IMG/VR virus record: IMGVR_UViG_3300042090_001707
Coordinates: 1 to 31,604 of that record
Direction: 5' to 3' (one strand)
Source of the DNA: a virus
DNA length: 31,604 nucleotides
In this document: piece by piece, positions 15,148-23,263 of the stretch
Position numbering within the stretch: the first letter of the stretch is position 1
How the letters are laid out: every line of letters begins with the position of its first letter
The notes under the pieces: generated by a model
Database searches by the model: none
Told to the model about the DNA's origin: nothing
Seen by the model: the letters and a program-made list of their open reading frames with translations, nothing else
Translations under genes and position numbers: made by a program

Positions 15148-17349
15148 TTACTGCGCAACGTCTGTCCGCTCAACAATCTGGAACGGCGCGGCGGCCGCCT
15201 GCCGCGTGCCCTGGATGTTGATGCTGTAGGTGCTGATCGCGCTCGGCGTGAACTTGAATGTGAACCGCAAGCCCACGCCATCGGGCTCGAGCGCGGAACT
15301 CGTCACCGAAGGCGTGATCGTATTGCCGCCGCTGCCGAGCGTGCACGTGAGCGTGTGCACGCCCGCGTTGTAGCCGACCACGACCACCTGCACCTGGATG
15401 TTGCTGCTCGCCGGCGAGATCGTCCGCAGCTCGCTCGTATGGTTGAACGCCACTGCCGGGCGAGAAGCCACAACGCCTGTTGCGTTCGCCAGGATGGCCG
15501 GCGCCAGGCTCGATGTGCCCAGGAAGACGGCACGCAGCGGCACGAGTTGCGGCGCCGAGTTCAACGGCGCGGTCGAGTCGCCCAGGTTGTACCACTGGCC
15601 GTTGACCTGGAATTGAATCTGCAAGCTTGTGCCTTGCGGCGTGACCTGAGAGACATTGATGGCCAGATCGGTCAATCCGCCGGCCAGCGACACGGGCTGC
15701 AGTTGGACCTGCGACAGCGCGTTCACGAACTGCGCGCCGTACAGCGTGAACATCAGGTCCTTGGTCAGGTCGCCTGTGAAGTACGCGCCATCTGTCGAAT
15801 GGAAAATTGTGCCGTTGGTATAGTTGTTGCCGCTGACAGTGGCGATGCGATGATTGCCCTGCGTAATCAGCACAAGTGCGTAACGTGTGCCTGCCTCGAG
15901 CAGCACGGCCGGGATCGGGATGTTGGTCGCCTTCGGGTAAGTGTTCAGCGTTCCGACCGGGACGATTACAGTGGCGATCGTGTTGGTCAGATCGGGCTGC
16001 CCGGCCACAGTCTTCGTGATGGCCACAGTCAGGTCGCCGGTCGATGCGACGGAGGTCAGGAACAGATCCAAGGCAGTGAGCCACATGGCGTTGGAGACCA
16101 GGAATGTCTGCGCCACCATGGCGCCGTTGATCGAGGTCGTGGAGGTCTGCAGCGCGTAGCTCGTCTGGGTGTATGCGTACCAGTAACCACCCCACAGATT
16201 GTATGCGTAGTACTGGTTGTAGTAGTTCCAGAACTGGCCCTGATACCAGTAGGGGTAATAGTTCCAGTTCCAGCCGTAGCGATACTGCCAGACCGTCTCC
16301 TGCTGCTGCACCAGCGTCTGGCTCTGCACCTGATACTGCGAGAGCGAGAGATCGCCGGAGTAGCCCGTGGTCTGAATGCGCGGGACGCTTGTGTAGGCCG
16401 GCAGAATCAGGCCCCGCGCGCTCTTGATAACGCTCGCATCGATCGGGTTGAACAGATCGAAGGGGAACGTCCCGCTCGCAGCATCGGGGAAGAGAATGCC
16501 ATTGCTGACCTTGGCTGCATAGCCGCTCGCAGCCGGATTGCTCTTCGTCAAATCGCCGAAGAAACTGGACTCGTACGAGGAATAGGAAGACGGCAGGTTC
16601 AATTTCGCCTTCGTGCGCGCCAGATCGGCCGCCATCTGCGTCACCAGGCTGAGGGAAGCGAGGCCGTTTGTTTTGGCGGCGAGCGCGCTCAGATCGGTGG
16701 CCAAGGAAGACGTCTTGAGTTGCACCTGGGTGCTGGTGGCCTCGAGCGTCGTAACGCGGGATTCGTGGCTCGCCAGGTTGGGCAGGATGTTGCCCGACTG
16801 CATGGCAACCGCGGTGATGCCGGTCGGAGAAATCGTGATGGTCGCGATCAGCAGCGCGTTGGCCGGAATCGTCGGCAATTGCGGTACCGGCGACTCGACG
16901 CCCGCGACAAATTGCAGATTGCAGGTGCGGACCGTCTGCAAGGCGGTCGATTGGGTCTGTGCGAGACCGGTCTGTGCATTCACCAGGAACGAGCGCGGCT
17001 CCACATCGGCAGTCGCATCGACCGAGCCCCAGGCGATGAGCGCAATGAGCTTCGGATCATTCAGCGGCAGCATGGCCTGCAGCGAATTCGTAGTCGAGGT
17101 GGGGTACTGATACACCCACAAGCCCGCGCTGCCCGACGGATTGGTGCCTTGCGCGTATAGGCGGCCGGGAGCCACGTTCACCTGGGTCTGGCCGTTTTGC
17201 GTGGCTATGAGCCCGGTGAAGTACATGCCAGCCGGCGCGATCGCGTCCAGCGCGATGTGGTCGATGCCGTCCGAGGTCCACTGCTGCAGGTCAATGAAGT
17301 CCTGCACCTGGAAGTCCATGTTTTGCTGAAAGTTGAATTGTTGTTCCAT
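15148..17349 (-). CDS. Large baseplate/tail-fibre protein following gpI
   Basis: A 733-residue protein in the position of P2 H. The N-terminal ~180 residues (for example FQVQDFIDLQQWTSDGIDHI and GRLYAQGTNPSG) look like the DUF4815/DUF6519-type baseplate-attachment domain. Residues ~195-250 are helical and heptad-like (SHESRVTTLEATSTQVQLKT). Residues ~354-398 form an extremely aromatic stretch in which 22 of 45 residues are Trp or Tyr. Later segments are beta-rich (SLAGGLTDLAINVSQVTPQG, FQVNGQWYNLGDSTA), and the last ~100 residues look Ig-like (VVVVGYNAGVHTLTCTLGSG). It is followed by small appendage genes rather than by a chaperone of the P2 G type. Exact family uncertain. Confidence 0.75.
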   Translation of the reverse strand: MEQQFNFQQNMDFQVQDFIDLQQWTSDGIDHIALDAIAPAGMYFTGLIATQNGQTQVNVAPGRLYAQGTNPSGSAGLWVYQYPTSTTNSLQAMLPLNDPKLIALIAWGSVDATADVEPRSFLVNAQTGLAQTQSTALQTVRTCNLQFVAGVESPVPQLPTIPANALLIATITISPTGITAVAMQSGNILPNLASHESRVTTLEATSTQVQLKTSSLATDLSALAAKTNGLASLSLVTQMAADLARTKAKLNLPSSYSSYESSFFGDLTKSNPAASGYAAKVSNGILFPDAASGTFPFDLFNPIDASVIKSARGLILPAYTSVPRIQTTGYSGDLSLSQYQVQSQTLVQQQETVWQYRYGWNWNYYPYWYQGQFWNYYNQYYAYNLWGGYWYAYTQTSYALQTSTTSINGAMVAQTFLVSNAMWLTALDLFLTSVASTGDLTVAITKTVAGQPDLTNTIATVIVPVGTLNTYPKATNIPIPAVLLEAGTRYALVLITQGNHRIATVSGNNYTNGTIFHSTDGAYFTGDLTKDLMFTLYGAQFVNALSQVQLQPVSLAGGLTDLAINVSQVTPQGTSLQIQFQVNGQWYNLGDSTAPLNSAPQLVPLRAVFLGTSSLAPAILANATGVVASRPAVAFNHTSELRTISPASSNIQVQVVVVGYNAGVHTLTCTLGSGGNTITPSVTSSALEPDGVGLRFTFKFTPSAISTYSINIQGTRQAAAAPFQIVERTDVAQ

Positions 17350-17360
17350 CGGATCTCTCC

Positions 17361-18569
17361 CTACTCACGCGGCAGCATCGCGCCGCACATCGTCGCCGGA
17401 TCGCACTGCGCCTGGCGTCCACAGCGCACGACCGTATAGTTGCGGGTATCGACGAGCAAGGTGTCCCGGAGCGAGGCGCAGCGCACCAGGCTGTCGCAAT
17501 AGCGCGTGAGCCACTGGTAATCCTCAGCCACGAAGTACCCCTGGCCGTAGTAGCTGGGCGCCGACGGTGAGCGCTGCAACGGGAACCAGGCCCGGATCTG
17601 CGCTGTGTGCGGCTGGATGCCCGTGTGTACGGCATCGACAAAGAAGCTCTTGCCGGTGGCCTCGAGCGTCCGGCTCTCATCGAACAGACACAGCCGGGCG
17701 TACACGTGGCTTGCCGCCTTCGATCCGCACCAATACAAAGCCTCGTTCGCGAAACCGCGCCCCGGAAAGATGCCCTGTGCCGGATAGGTCTCCGAAATCC
17801 AATCCGGAAAGACCTGCGTCGGATCCACGCCGGCATCGACGAGTTTGTAGTTGACGCCCAGCCCGGGCCCCGCGTAGCTCTGCATGAGTTGCAGCCGGTA
17901 AACCGGCGCGTCTACAGCAGTGCCGAATCTCGGAAAGCCGCCAGCGTAGGTTCCATGCGGGTTGCTGATCGGCACTCGGATCTGCAAATAGATCACACCG
18001 GATGCTGTCCACTCCGACACTGCACATTGCGTAGTCGATTCCTGATCCTCAATGAACGCCAGCGGCAGTGCCCGTTCCGCCGTGCCAAGGTCGACACCAT
18101 AGCAATGGCCCATGAACCGGCCGTTGAAAGTTGCTGCATCCGGGACCGCGAAAGGATCGCAATCGGTGCGCAGGATCAGCTGCGGATAGACCGCCAGTGC
18201 CGCGTCCTTCTCTGCCTGCGTTTGCCTCGCGCCATAGTAAAGCTGGCAGGGCGGCCGGACGACGTTCGTCACCGTGCCGCCATACAGCTCAGTCACCCGA
18301 CGAACGCCAGCGAGGGTCCCATCGACTCGATGATCCGCGAGGGGGGAAGCGACGACCGCGCGCTTCTTCGCCTCATCCCACGCGGTGTCCCAGGCATCGA
18401 CACCCAACGCCCAGGCGAGCCAGGGCAGCAACGCCGCGGGGATCGCCTGCGGATTCCACAGTGCGCGGATGCCAACCGGACCGTCGGCGCCGAGGCGCCA
18501 TCCCGCGCTCTCCATGTTCCGCTCAAACGGCGTCGCGTTGGACGGCAGGACCGAGGGGGTTGTGCTCAT
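17361..18569 (-). CDS. I: Baseplate tail protein I, with extended C-terminus
   Basis: A 402-residue protein. The N-terminal ~170 residues are a P2 gpI homologue: LPSNATPFERNMESAG, then IRALWNPQAIPAALLPWLAW ALGVDAWD, and HRVDGTLAGVRRVTELYG. gpI (T4 gp7-like part of the wedge) helps to build the baseplate periphery. P2 gpI is about 176 residues. The additional ~230 residues contain many Cys and aromatics (FMGHCYGVDLGTAERALPLA, ALYWCGSKAASHVYARLCLF) and form an unidentified domain. The ATG overlaps the J stop by 4 bases (ATGA). Confidence 0.9.
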   Translation of the reverse strand: MSTTPSVLPSNATPFERNMESAGWRLGADGPVGIRALWNPQAIPAALLPWLAWALGVDAWDTAWDEAKKRAVVASPLADHRVDGTLAGVRRVTELYGGTVTNVVRPPCQLYYGARQTQAEKDAALAVYPQLILRTDCDPFAVPDAATFNGRFMGHCYGVDLGTAERALPLAFIEDQESTTQCAVSEWTASGVIYLQIRVPISNPHGTYAGGFPRFGTAVDAPVYRLQLMQSYAGPGLGVNYKLVDAGVDPTQVFPDWISETYPAQGIFPGRGFANEALYWCGSKAASHVYARLCLFDESRTLEATGKSFFVDAVHTGIQPHTAQIRAWFPLQRSPSAPSYYGQGYFVAEDYQWLTRYCDSLVRCASLRDTLLVDTRNYTVVRCGRQAQCDPATMCGAMLPRE

Positions 18570-19447
18570 TCCGTCCTCGCTGGCGCTACAGTGACGGTCA
18601 CCGCGTCGCAGACGTTGATCTTGTACGGATCGCCGGCGACGTCGGTCACCGGCGACTGAATCGTCGCGTTCTGCACTCCGGCCTGGTCGAGAGCACCGTA
18701 CATGCCGGCGAGCGTGATGCCGTAACCAAGCCGTTGTACGTTCTGCGTGTAGGCTGTGAGCGCGTTGGTGATCGCCGTTGTGACAGCGCTCGCGTCTGGT
18801 CCCGGATAGAGCGTCACGGTGGCCGCTATTAAATAATGTTGGATCTGCGCGCCCTGCACCTCCACCACATCGGTCAGCGGCCGGACGTCATCCGCGTTGA
18901 GCGCGGCAGACACCGCGGCCAGCAGGTCCGGCGAAGCCACACCGCCGTTATCGGTGCTGTAAATCGTCACGACGACATTGCCCGGTGCAGGCGAGAACGC
19001 GCTGGCGTCGGCCACGCGCAGGTCCGCCGAGAACGCAAAGTAGATGTAAGCGTTGCCCGGACCGGCGCAAGAGAAAGCATCCGGCGCGAGCTGCGCGCGC
19101 AAGCGCAGCCGGTCGTCCGTTTCGGTCGTCACGTTGCCCTGCGCGTCCGTGAACGTCATGCGCTGGACACCGAATAGCGCAGCCAGATTGTCCAGGTCCG
19201 CGCCCAGCGCGGTGGCCAGCATGTTGGCATTCGCTGCGTCATTGATCCGCTGGCGCAACATCATTTCACGGTAGGCGAACGCCTCCACCAGCTTGACGGC
19301 CGGATCCGACTCCAGCAGCGCCGAGAATGAGGGATCGCGCGTCACCAGGTCCTGCAGAATGTCGAGCTTGATCGACTCGAAGTCGATCGTCTCCACCACA
19401 TCCGGTGGCGTCAGCGTCGAAAGGTCGATCAGGTTGAAGCGGCTCAT
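18566..19447 (-). CDS. J: Baseplate assembly protein J
   Basis: A 293-residue member of the P2 gpJ / baseplate J family, a T4 gp6-like wedge component. Typical features are FESIKLDILQDLVTRDPSFS, then LLESDPAVKLVEAFAYREMM LRQRINDA, and LDNLAALFGVQRM, then the GPGNAYIYFAFSADLRVADA region and a C-terminal LAGMYGALDQAGVQNATIQS. Length is normal. It overlaps W and I by 4 bases at either end, which indicates translational coupling in a W-J-I block as in P2. Confidence 0.95.
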   Translation of the reverse strand: MSRFNLIDLSTLTPPDVVETIDFESIKLDILQDLVTRDPSFSALLESDPAVKLVEAFAYREMMLRQRINDAANANMLATALGADLDNLAALFGVQRMTFTDAQGNVTTETDDRLRLRAQLAPDAFSCAGPGNAYIYFAFSADLRVADASAFSPAPGNVVVTIYSTDNGGVASPDLLAAVSAALNADDVRPLTDVVEVQGAQIQHYLIAATVTLYPGPDASAVTTAITNALTAYTQNVQRLGYGITLAGMYGALDQAGVQNATIQSPVTDVAGDPYKINVCDAVTVTVAPARTE

Positions 19448-19785
19448 GAAAGTTTCAGGCCTTGGATGGTGATGGTTTGCCCGTCAGGCAAATATGTTGC
19501 AGTGAGCGAGATCGAGATCGAGCCGTTCGCCGGGTCCGCCGCGACCGTTACGCTCTGCACATGAATCCGCGGCTCCCAGGTGGAAAGCGCACCGACCATG
19601 GCGGCAATGATCGCCATCTTGGTGCTCTCGTTGAGCGGCTGGTCGATCAGCGAGAAGAGATCCGAGCCGTAGTCGCGCAACATCACCCGGCTGCCCTTCG
19701 GCGTCAGGAGGATGTCGCGGATACTCTGCTCGAGATGGCTGAGGCCCGCCAGCTCCGCGCCGGTACCCGCGTTCATGCCGATCAT
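19444..19785 (-). CDS. W: Baseplate protein W, gp25-like
   Basis: A 113-residue member of the GPW_gp25 family, lysozyme-like in T4 and a wedge/sheath-initiation factor. The pattern LSHLEQSIRDILLTPKGSRV MLRDYGSDLFSLIDQPLN is diagnostic, containing the conserved TPKGSRVMLRDYGS core. The chosen ATG (19785) overlaps the V stop by 4 bases (ATGA). A longer reading of the frame up to 20190 is Arg-rich and lies wholly within gene V, so it is rejected. Confidence 0.95.
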   Translation of the reverse strand: MIGMNAGTGAELAGLSHLEQSIRDILLTPKGSRVMLRDYGSDLFSLIDQPLNESTKMAIIAAMVGALSTWEPRIHVQSVTVAADPANGSISISLTATYLPDGQTITIQGLKLS

Positions 19786-20402
19786 AATTGCGAGGGCGGA
19801 ACCGCCTGCGCTACCGTCCCGGTGGCGCGCACGTTGCCGGCCACTTTCAGCGTGCCGGCCACCTTCCCGTTCAGTGTCAGGTCGCCATCGACCGTCAGCG
19901 CGCCGGTAAGCGTCAGGCCATTCTGCGCATTCACGGTTACGGCCTGCGCCGTGACCGTTGCGTTGCCCTGAAGGTTGACCGTCACCGCGCCCACCGCATG
20001 AATCGTGAACGTGTGGGCCGCGCGGTCGTAAGTGATCGTCGTGCCATCGGAGTACTTCGTGACATGCTGATCCGCGCTGTTCGATGGCGCCGGCTTCGCG
20101 CCGCAATAGAGCGAGCCGATAATCACGCCTTGCGACAGGCTTCCACCGGGGCAAAGGATCGCCACATGCTCGCCGGCTTCTGGCGCCCACCAGGTGATGT
20201 CTCCGCCGGCGCGCGAGGTGAGCCAGGGAAGCGGCGCGGTCTGCACCTCGCCCACTTGTACAGTCGCCACCGCGTTTTGCAGGTCCACAGAAAGGATCAA
20301 GCCGCGGTGAATCAGATTGTTCACCTGATGGTTGAGCCGCGCGGTGTCCGGATCCTGCAGGTCGCCGGTCCTGGCCCCGCGTTGAATCAGAAGGTCCAGC
20401 AT
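19782..20402 (-). CDS. V: Baseplate spike protein V
   Basis: A 206-residue P2 gpV-like spike. The N-terminal OB-fold part reads GLILSVDLQNAVATVQVGEV, then WLTSRAGGDITWWAPEAGEH VAILCPGGSLSQGVIIGSLY, as in the family. The C-terminus is a triple-stranded beta-helix type region with alternating hydrophobics (TITYDRAAHTFTIHAVGAVT, then NGLTLTGALTVDGDLTLNGK). There is no obvious HxH metal-binding apex motif, and the end (APPSQL-like PP) is different from P2. It pierces the host outer membrane. Starts next to the connector gene stop. Confidence 0.92.
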   Translation of the reverse strand: MLDLLIQRGARTGDLQDPDTARLNHQVNNLIHRGLILSVDLQNAVATVQVGEVQTAPLPWLTSRAGGDITWWAPEAGEHVAILCPGGSLSQGVIIGSLYCGAKPAPSNSADQHVTKYSDGTTITYDRAAHTFTIHAVGAVTVNLQGNATVTAQAVTVNAQNGLTLTGALTVDGDLTLNGKVAGTLKVAGNVRATGTVAQAVPPSQL

Positions 20403-20405
20403 GCC

Positions 20406-20972
20406 TTAGCCGCCCACCACTTCGATGTAATCCGCCTGATGCGCAGCACCGATGTCCGGCGCAAAGCCGACAAAGACTTCCGTGGGCTGGACGCCGTCCA
20501 CGCGGGGATCCGTAATCGTCTCGGTGTAGTACGTGACCGTGTAGACAAGCTGCACCATCGCCACCGCGTCGACGCCACCGGGCTTGAGCGTAACCGTGCT
20601 GCTCTGGAGCAGCGATTTCGAAGCGTTGCCGCCCAAGGTCGGATCTGAGTCCATGAAGGCCTCGATCTGGTAGGCGAGCTGATCGAGCTGCCGGTCGATC
20701 GGGACTCCCGAGCGCGGCATCTCCATGATGCCGGCCACCGCGAGCACCAGCTCGCGAGTCAACCGTCCCGGACTATCGGGATCATTTGATACCCATGAAT
20801 CCTTCTCGTCGACTGACTCGCTGGGCGTGTGGATGAAGATCGCCGGTGACCAGTTGTCACCGACCGGCTCAATCCGGTCAGCGAAAACGTTTGTGCCAGC
20901 CAGCGTTGACGCTCTCACCAGACCAGCGGCAATGTAATCCCGGATCACAGACCGGGGATGATCGGTAGGCAT
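20406..20972 (-). CDS. Tail completion / tail terminator-like protein
   Basis: A 188-residue protein in the position between the head-tail joiner and the baseplate genes. Its beginning (IRDYIAAGLVRASTLAGTNV FADRI) and the following PAIFIHTPSESV, then LTRELVLAVAGIME are typical of phage minor tail or tail-completion proteins that cap the tube (lambda gpU/gpZ-type, Gifsy-type). A closing strand segment (VQLVYTVTYYTETITDP) supports the beta-sheet core of a terminator ring. Its ATG overlaps the joiner stop by one base. Exact family is not certain. Confidence 0.75.
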   Translation of the reverse strand: MPTDHPRSVIRDYIAAGLVRASTLAGTNVFADRIEPVGDNWSPAIFIHTPSESVDEKDSWVSNDPDSPGRLTRELVLAVAGIMEMPRSGVPIDRQLDQLAYQIEAFMDSDPTLGGNASKSLLQSSTVTLKPGGVDAVAMVQLVYTVTYYTETITDPRVDGVQPTEVFVGFAPDIGAAHQADYIEVVGG

Positions 20973-21325
20973 CAGAGCTTTTTCAAGAGTAGGAGCGCGC
21001 CGCCGTTCTTGTTCACCAGGTCACCCTGTTTGTCCGGCTGCACGTCCCAGATCGCGTAATTCACACCGTTGACGACCACAGTGTCATCCTGCACGGGACC
21101 CACAGTGCCGGCGAAGTCCGCCAGCCGGACGCCCAGCACCGGGTGGACCGTGGTGATCGTGCTGCCGTAGCCGTCGAGTTTGACGTTCTGATAAGCGGCG
21201 TTGAAATACCCAGACAGAGCGATCGTGCTGCCGCCATTGAAGGTGTAAACGTAGGGCGTGCCAAATCCGGTATCCGGATTGAGCAGCGTCTCCAGCATGT
21301 CGTCAACTTGGTCTTGCCAGCTCAT
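20972..21325 (-). CDS. Head-tail joining protein, gpFII-like
   Basis: A 117-residue small beta-barrel protein. The closing part (VRLADFAGTVGPVQDDTVVV NGVNYAIWDVQPDKQGD) follows the lambda gpFII/Gifsy-2-type joiner layout, in which a modified strand (D.v.v.g..y.v..v..d..G) precedes the C-terminus. It connects the completed head to the tail. It lies between the head cassette (after an accessory insertion) and the tail-completion gene, as in lambda where FII precedes Z. Confidence 0.75.
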   Translation of the reverse strand: MSWQDQVDDMLETLLNPDTGFGTPYVYTFNGGSTIALSGYFNAAYQNVKLDGYGSTITTVHPVLGVRLADFAGTVGPVQDDTVVVNGVNYAIWDVQPDKQGDLVNKNGGALLLLKKL

Positions 21326-21760
21326 TGCAGAAAGTGGGAGTGGGCTTCAGCTCGCTTGGGAGAGGGAGGAAATAGGCTTCGGATAAGTTAGATTTGCGCG
21401 CTGGTTCCGGCGCAAGAGCGGGATACCGACAAACCAACCAGATCGATGCGCAAACACTGCGGCGTCAGTGGCAATTCATCTGTCAACCTGATGCACATCG
21501 GCAACGGAATGTTTCCAACTGGGCGAATTGTTTCCCGATTCGCCGATAGTGGCTATGTTCATCAGTTCCCCATATCGCGACAGGAATCGGATGCCGCCGT
21601 CAACTGTGCGGTTTAGGTGCGATGCATCCAAGAGAATCGGTCGCCCATGTTCCTGGGTTTGGATGGCCCTGGCGCGTCTCACAAAGGGATCCCTACTAAA
21701 GCCACGCCCGACGCCTAGTGTTGTCTTTCATCGTTCCAGGTGCTGCGTTCCCGCTCGTGC
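21326..21760. other. Non-coding or degenerate 435-base gap inside the late operon
   Basis: No convincing gene is seen. A minus-strand frame 21476-21682 (GTG start, 68 residues, no ribosome site) remains open back to a TGA near 21730 and has ordinary composition (HGRPILLDASHLNRTVDG...), so it may be a decayed gene. A plus-strand frame 21528-21764 lies over it. Base composition here is less GC-rich than in the surrounding structural genes, which suggests an inserted segment. Confidence 0.45.
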
Positions 21761-22174
21761 TTAGGCGGTCAGGTCAGAACCGCAGTGCTTGCACTTCTTA
21801 GCAGCTCGCTGGATGGTCTCGGCACAGAACGGACATCGCACCTCGTCAGCGTCAACAGTAGAGCTTTCGAGCTTTGCGAATTCGCCGTCGCGACTGGTGA
21901 ACCGGTTCTTGCATATGAGGCACTTCTGTACAGCGACGCCCTCTTCCACCTCGTGGGTTGTCTGGCAATAAGGACATGCTCCGCGCCAGGCCGCTTTCGG
22001 GCTCTTCAATAACTCATGGAATGCCCCATAGATCAGAATTGGTCCTAGGACCCACCCCAGGATGGGAATAAAAAACAGCGCGACACCTGTGAATAATAGA
22101 AACACCGCAATAGCTATGCGCGAAGCGACCATCTTTCCGCCTCGTAAGGGCTCGATTCTTTCAGCTTTGGACAT
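21761..22174 (-). CDS. Membrane-anchored double zinc-ribbon protein
   Basis: A 137-residue protein. Residues ~15-50 hold two closely spaced hydrophobic helices (IAIAVFLLFTGVALFFIPIL, then GWVLGPILIYGAF). The first zinc ribbon is CPYC...CLIC (~residues 68-86) and the second is CPFC...CKHCG near the end (~residues 114-132). This type of double-ribbon membrane protein is widespread in bacteria and is normally not a virion part. Its place between capsid and joiner genes suggests a lysogeny-expressed accessory (moron) gene. Function is unknown. Confidence 0.75.
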   Translation of the reverse strand: MSKAERIEPLRGGKMVASRIAIAVFLLFTGVALFFIPILGWVLGPILIYGAFHELLKSPKAAWRGACPYCQTTHEVEEGVAVQKCLICKNRFTSRDGEFAKLESSTVDADEVRCPFCAETIQRAAKKCKHCGSDLTA

Positions 22175-22180
22175 AGTTAA

Positions 22181-22870
22181 TCAGTGACTTTGTTTTCTGC
22201 CTTGTTCAGGCCTTTTCACAATGGCCTTCTCTCCGTATGTCTCATCGACTCCTTTGCCAACATCGATCACAATGGTTTCGTAGGTTCCGTTGTGGATAAC
22301 GCCGCCTTCTTCGTAGGCTGGATACTCGAAACGCACCGTGAGTTTGCTGGCGTCCTGCGCGATGATGCGCCCATCCCAGGTCCCCACCTCCACGATGCCG
22401 TAATGTGATTCGGGCCACTCAACGGAGACGATTTCGCCTATCGTGAAATCGTGTGATCCCCTGGAAGGTTGTCCATATGCCGGAGGAAGCGAAGATCGGG
22501 TGCGGAGGGTGGACGTGTTGGGCGAATGCCTCACTCCCGCGGTTAACGGCAAGTAAATTGGATTGCATCCGCCGCACATCTCGGGTGGCTGGCCATTTCT
22601 TACCTGCTTTGCCCAAGTACACAGCGATTTCGCCGATGTCGAATACACCTTCGGATACGGCGTAGTGAGTTTATTCCGGTCTCGGGCGTGGCGGAGATTC
22701 CGGCAGATATCGAGCCCATCCCAGGCGGCGTGGAGCTTATAGGGGTTGTTAATCTCCCCGTCCTTTGTGGGCGGCCAGCAGTTCAAGAAAAAACCAGCCC
22801 GATGCTTTTCACACCATGCTACTAGTTCATCATCGGTCTGGGCACTGAAGCAGTTCGGAGGTAGTTTCAC
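22181..22870 (-). CDS. Unknown accessory protein; 5' end possibly truncated
   Basis: A 229-residue frame from GTG 22870 (GGGGAAGGAA upstream). The first half is rich in Cys, Trp and His (residues ~15-100, e.g. WCEKHRAGFFLNCWPPTKDG, GGCNPIYLPL). The second half (~140-205) is strand-rich (IGEIVSVEWPESHYGIVEVG). The same frame stays open upstream for 36 more codons, to TGA 22981-22979, and reads naturally (TTGGKGPAENFYRITVILGQ YAG...), yet contains no ATG, GTG or TTG. The real start may have been lost or lie beyond a frameshift. No family is recognised; it is a moron candidate next to the zinc-ribbon gene. Confidence 0.5.
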   Translation of the reverse strand: MKLPPNCFSAQTDDELVAWCEKHRAGFFLNCWPPTKDGEINNPYKLHAAWDGLDICRNLRHARDRNKLTTPYPKVYSTSAKSLCTWAKQVRNGQPPEMCGGCNPIYLPLTAGVRHSPNTSTLRTRSSLPPAYGQPSRGSHDFTIGEIVSVEWPESHYGIVEVGTWDGRIIAQDASKLTVRFEYPAYEEGGVIHNGTYETIVIDVGKGVDETYGEKAIVKRPEQGRKQSH

Positions 22871-23263
22871 TTCATACGGTTCCTTCCCCGCATACTGCCC
22901 CAGTATAACCGTAATCCGGTAGAAGTTCTCTGCGGGACCCTTACCACCAGTGGTCGCGTTCTGGCCGAAAACGGCGATTCAGGACGGGTGCGCGATCCCG
23001 GCGTGATGGTTGCCAACTCGGAAGTTATCCACTTGGTTTTAGGATGGACTCATCGTGCTGCGACCGCCGTTTGGCCAGTGATCACCCGCGTGTAGTCGCC
23101 TCACGTGGGCCGAATAGGTACTGATCACTTCGCCGTAACGCTCAAACCGCAGACGTGTGCCAGTCGGCGCGGGCAAGAAGCTCTTGCCGGGAGTCGGCAA
23201 CCTGCCACCGACTCCCTTCGCGCCAATTCCGAGCTCAGCGCTGGCAGTTCTACGTAATCGTGT
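22871..23263. other. 393-base gap downstream of the capsid gene
   Basis: The left 108 bases (22871-22978) are an open, coding-like continuation of the unknown gene in the minus strand. The rest has no frame of note. It contains two adjacent hairpins (23172-23216). No clear sigma70 -10/-35 pair could be picked by eye for the accessory gene. Confidence 0.5.
23172..23216. repeat. Two adjacent stem-loops after the capsid gene
   Basis: GGCAAGA (23172-23178) pairs with TCTTGCC (23182-23188), and GGGAGTCGG (23189-23197) pairs with CCGACTCCC (23208-23216) around a 10-base loop. They lie 48 bases after the capsid stop. No T-tract follows on the minus strand, so they could protect the capsid mRNA 3' end or form part of a non-canonical terminator. 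Confidence 0.6.

Noticed and set aside
14740-17160. 806-residue open frame on the plus strand
   Set aside because: It is rich in Arg, His and Gln, lies opposite well-supported minus-strand fibre genes, and has no ribosome site or recognisable motif. It is a GC-skew shadow.
12991-17349. Diversity-generating retroelement in the fibre cassette
   Set aside because: No reverse transcriptase and no paired template/variable repeats were found; the glycine-rich repeats are ordinary for fibre tips.
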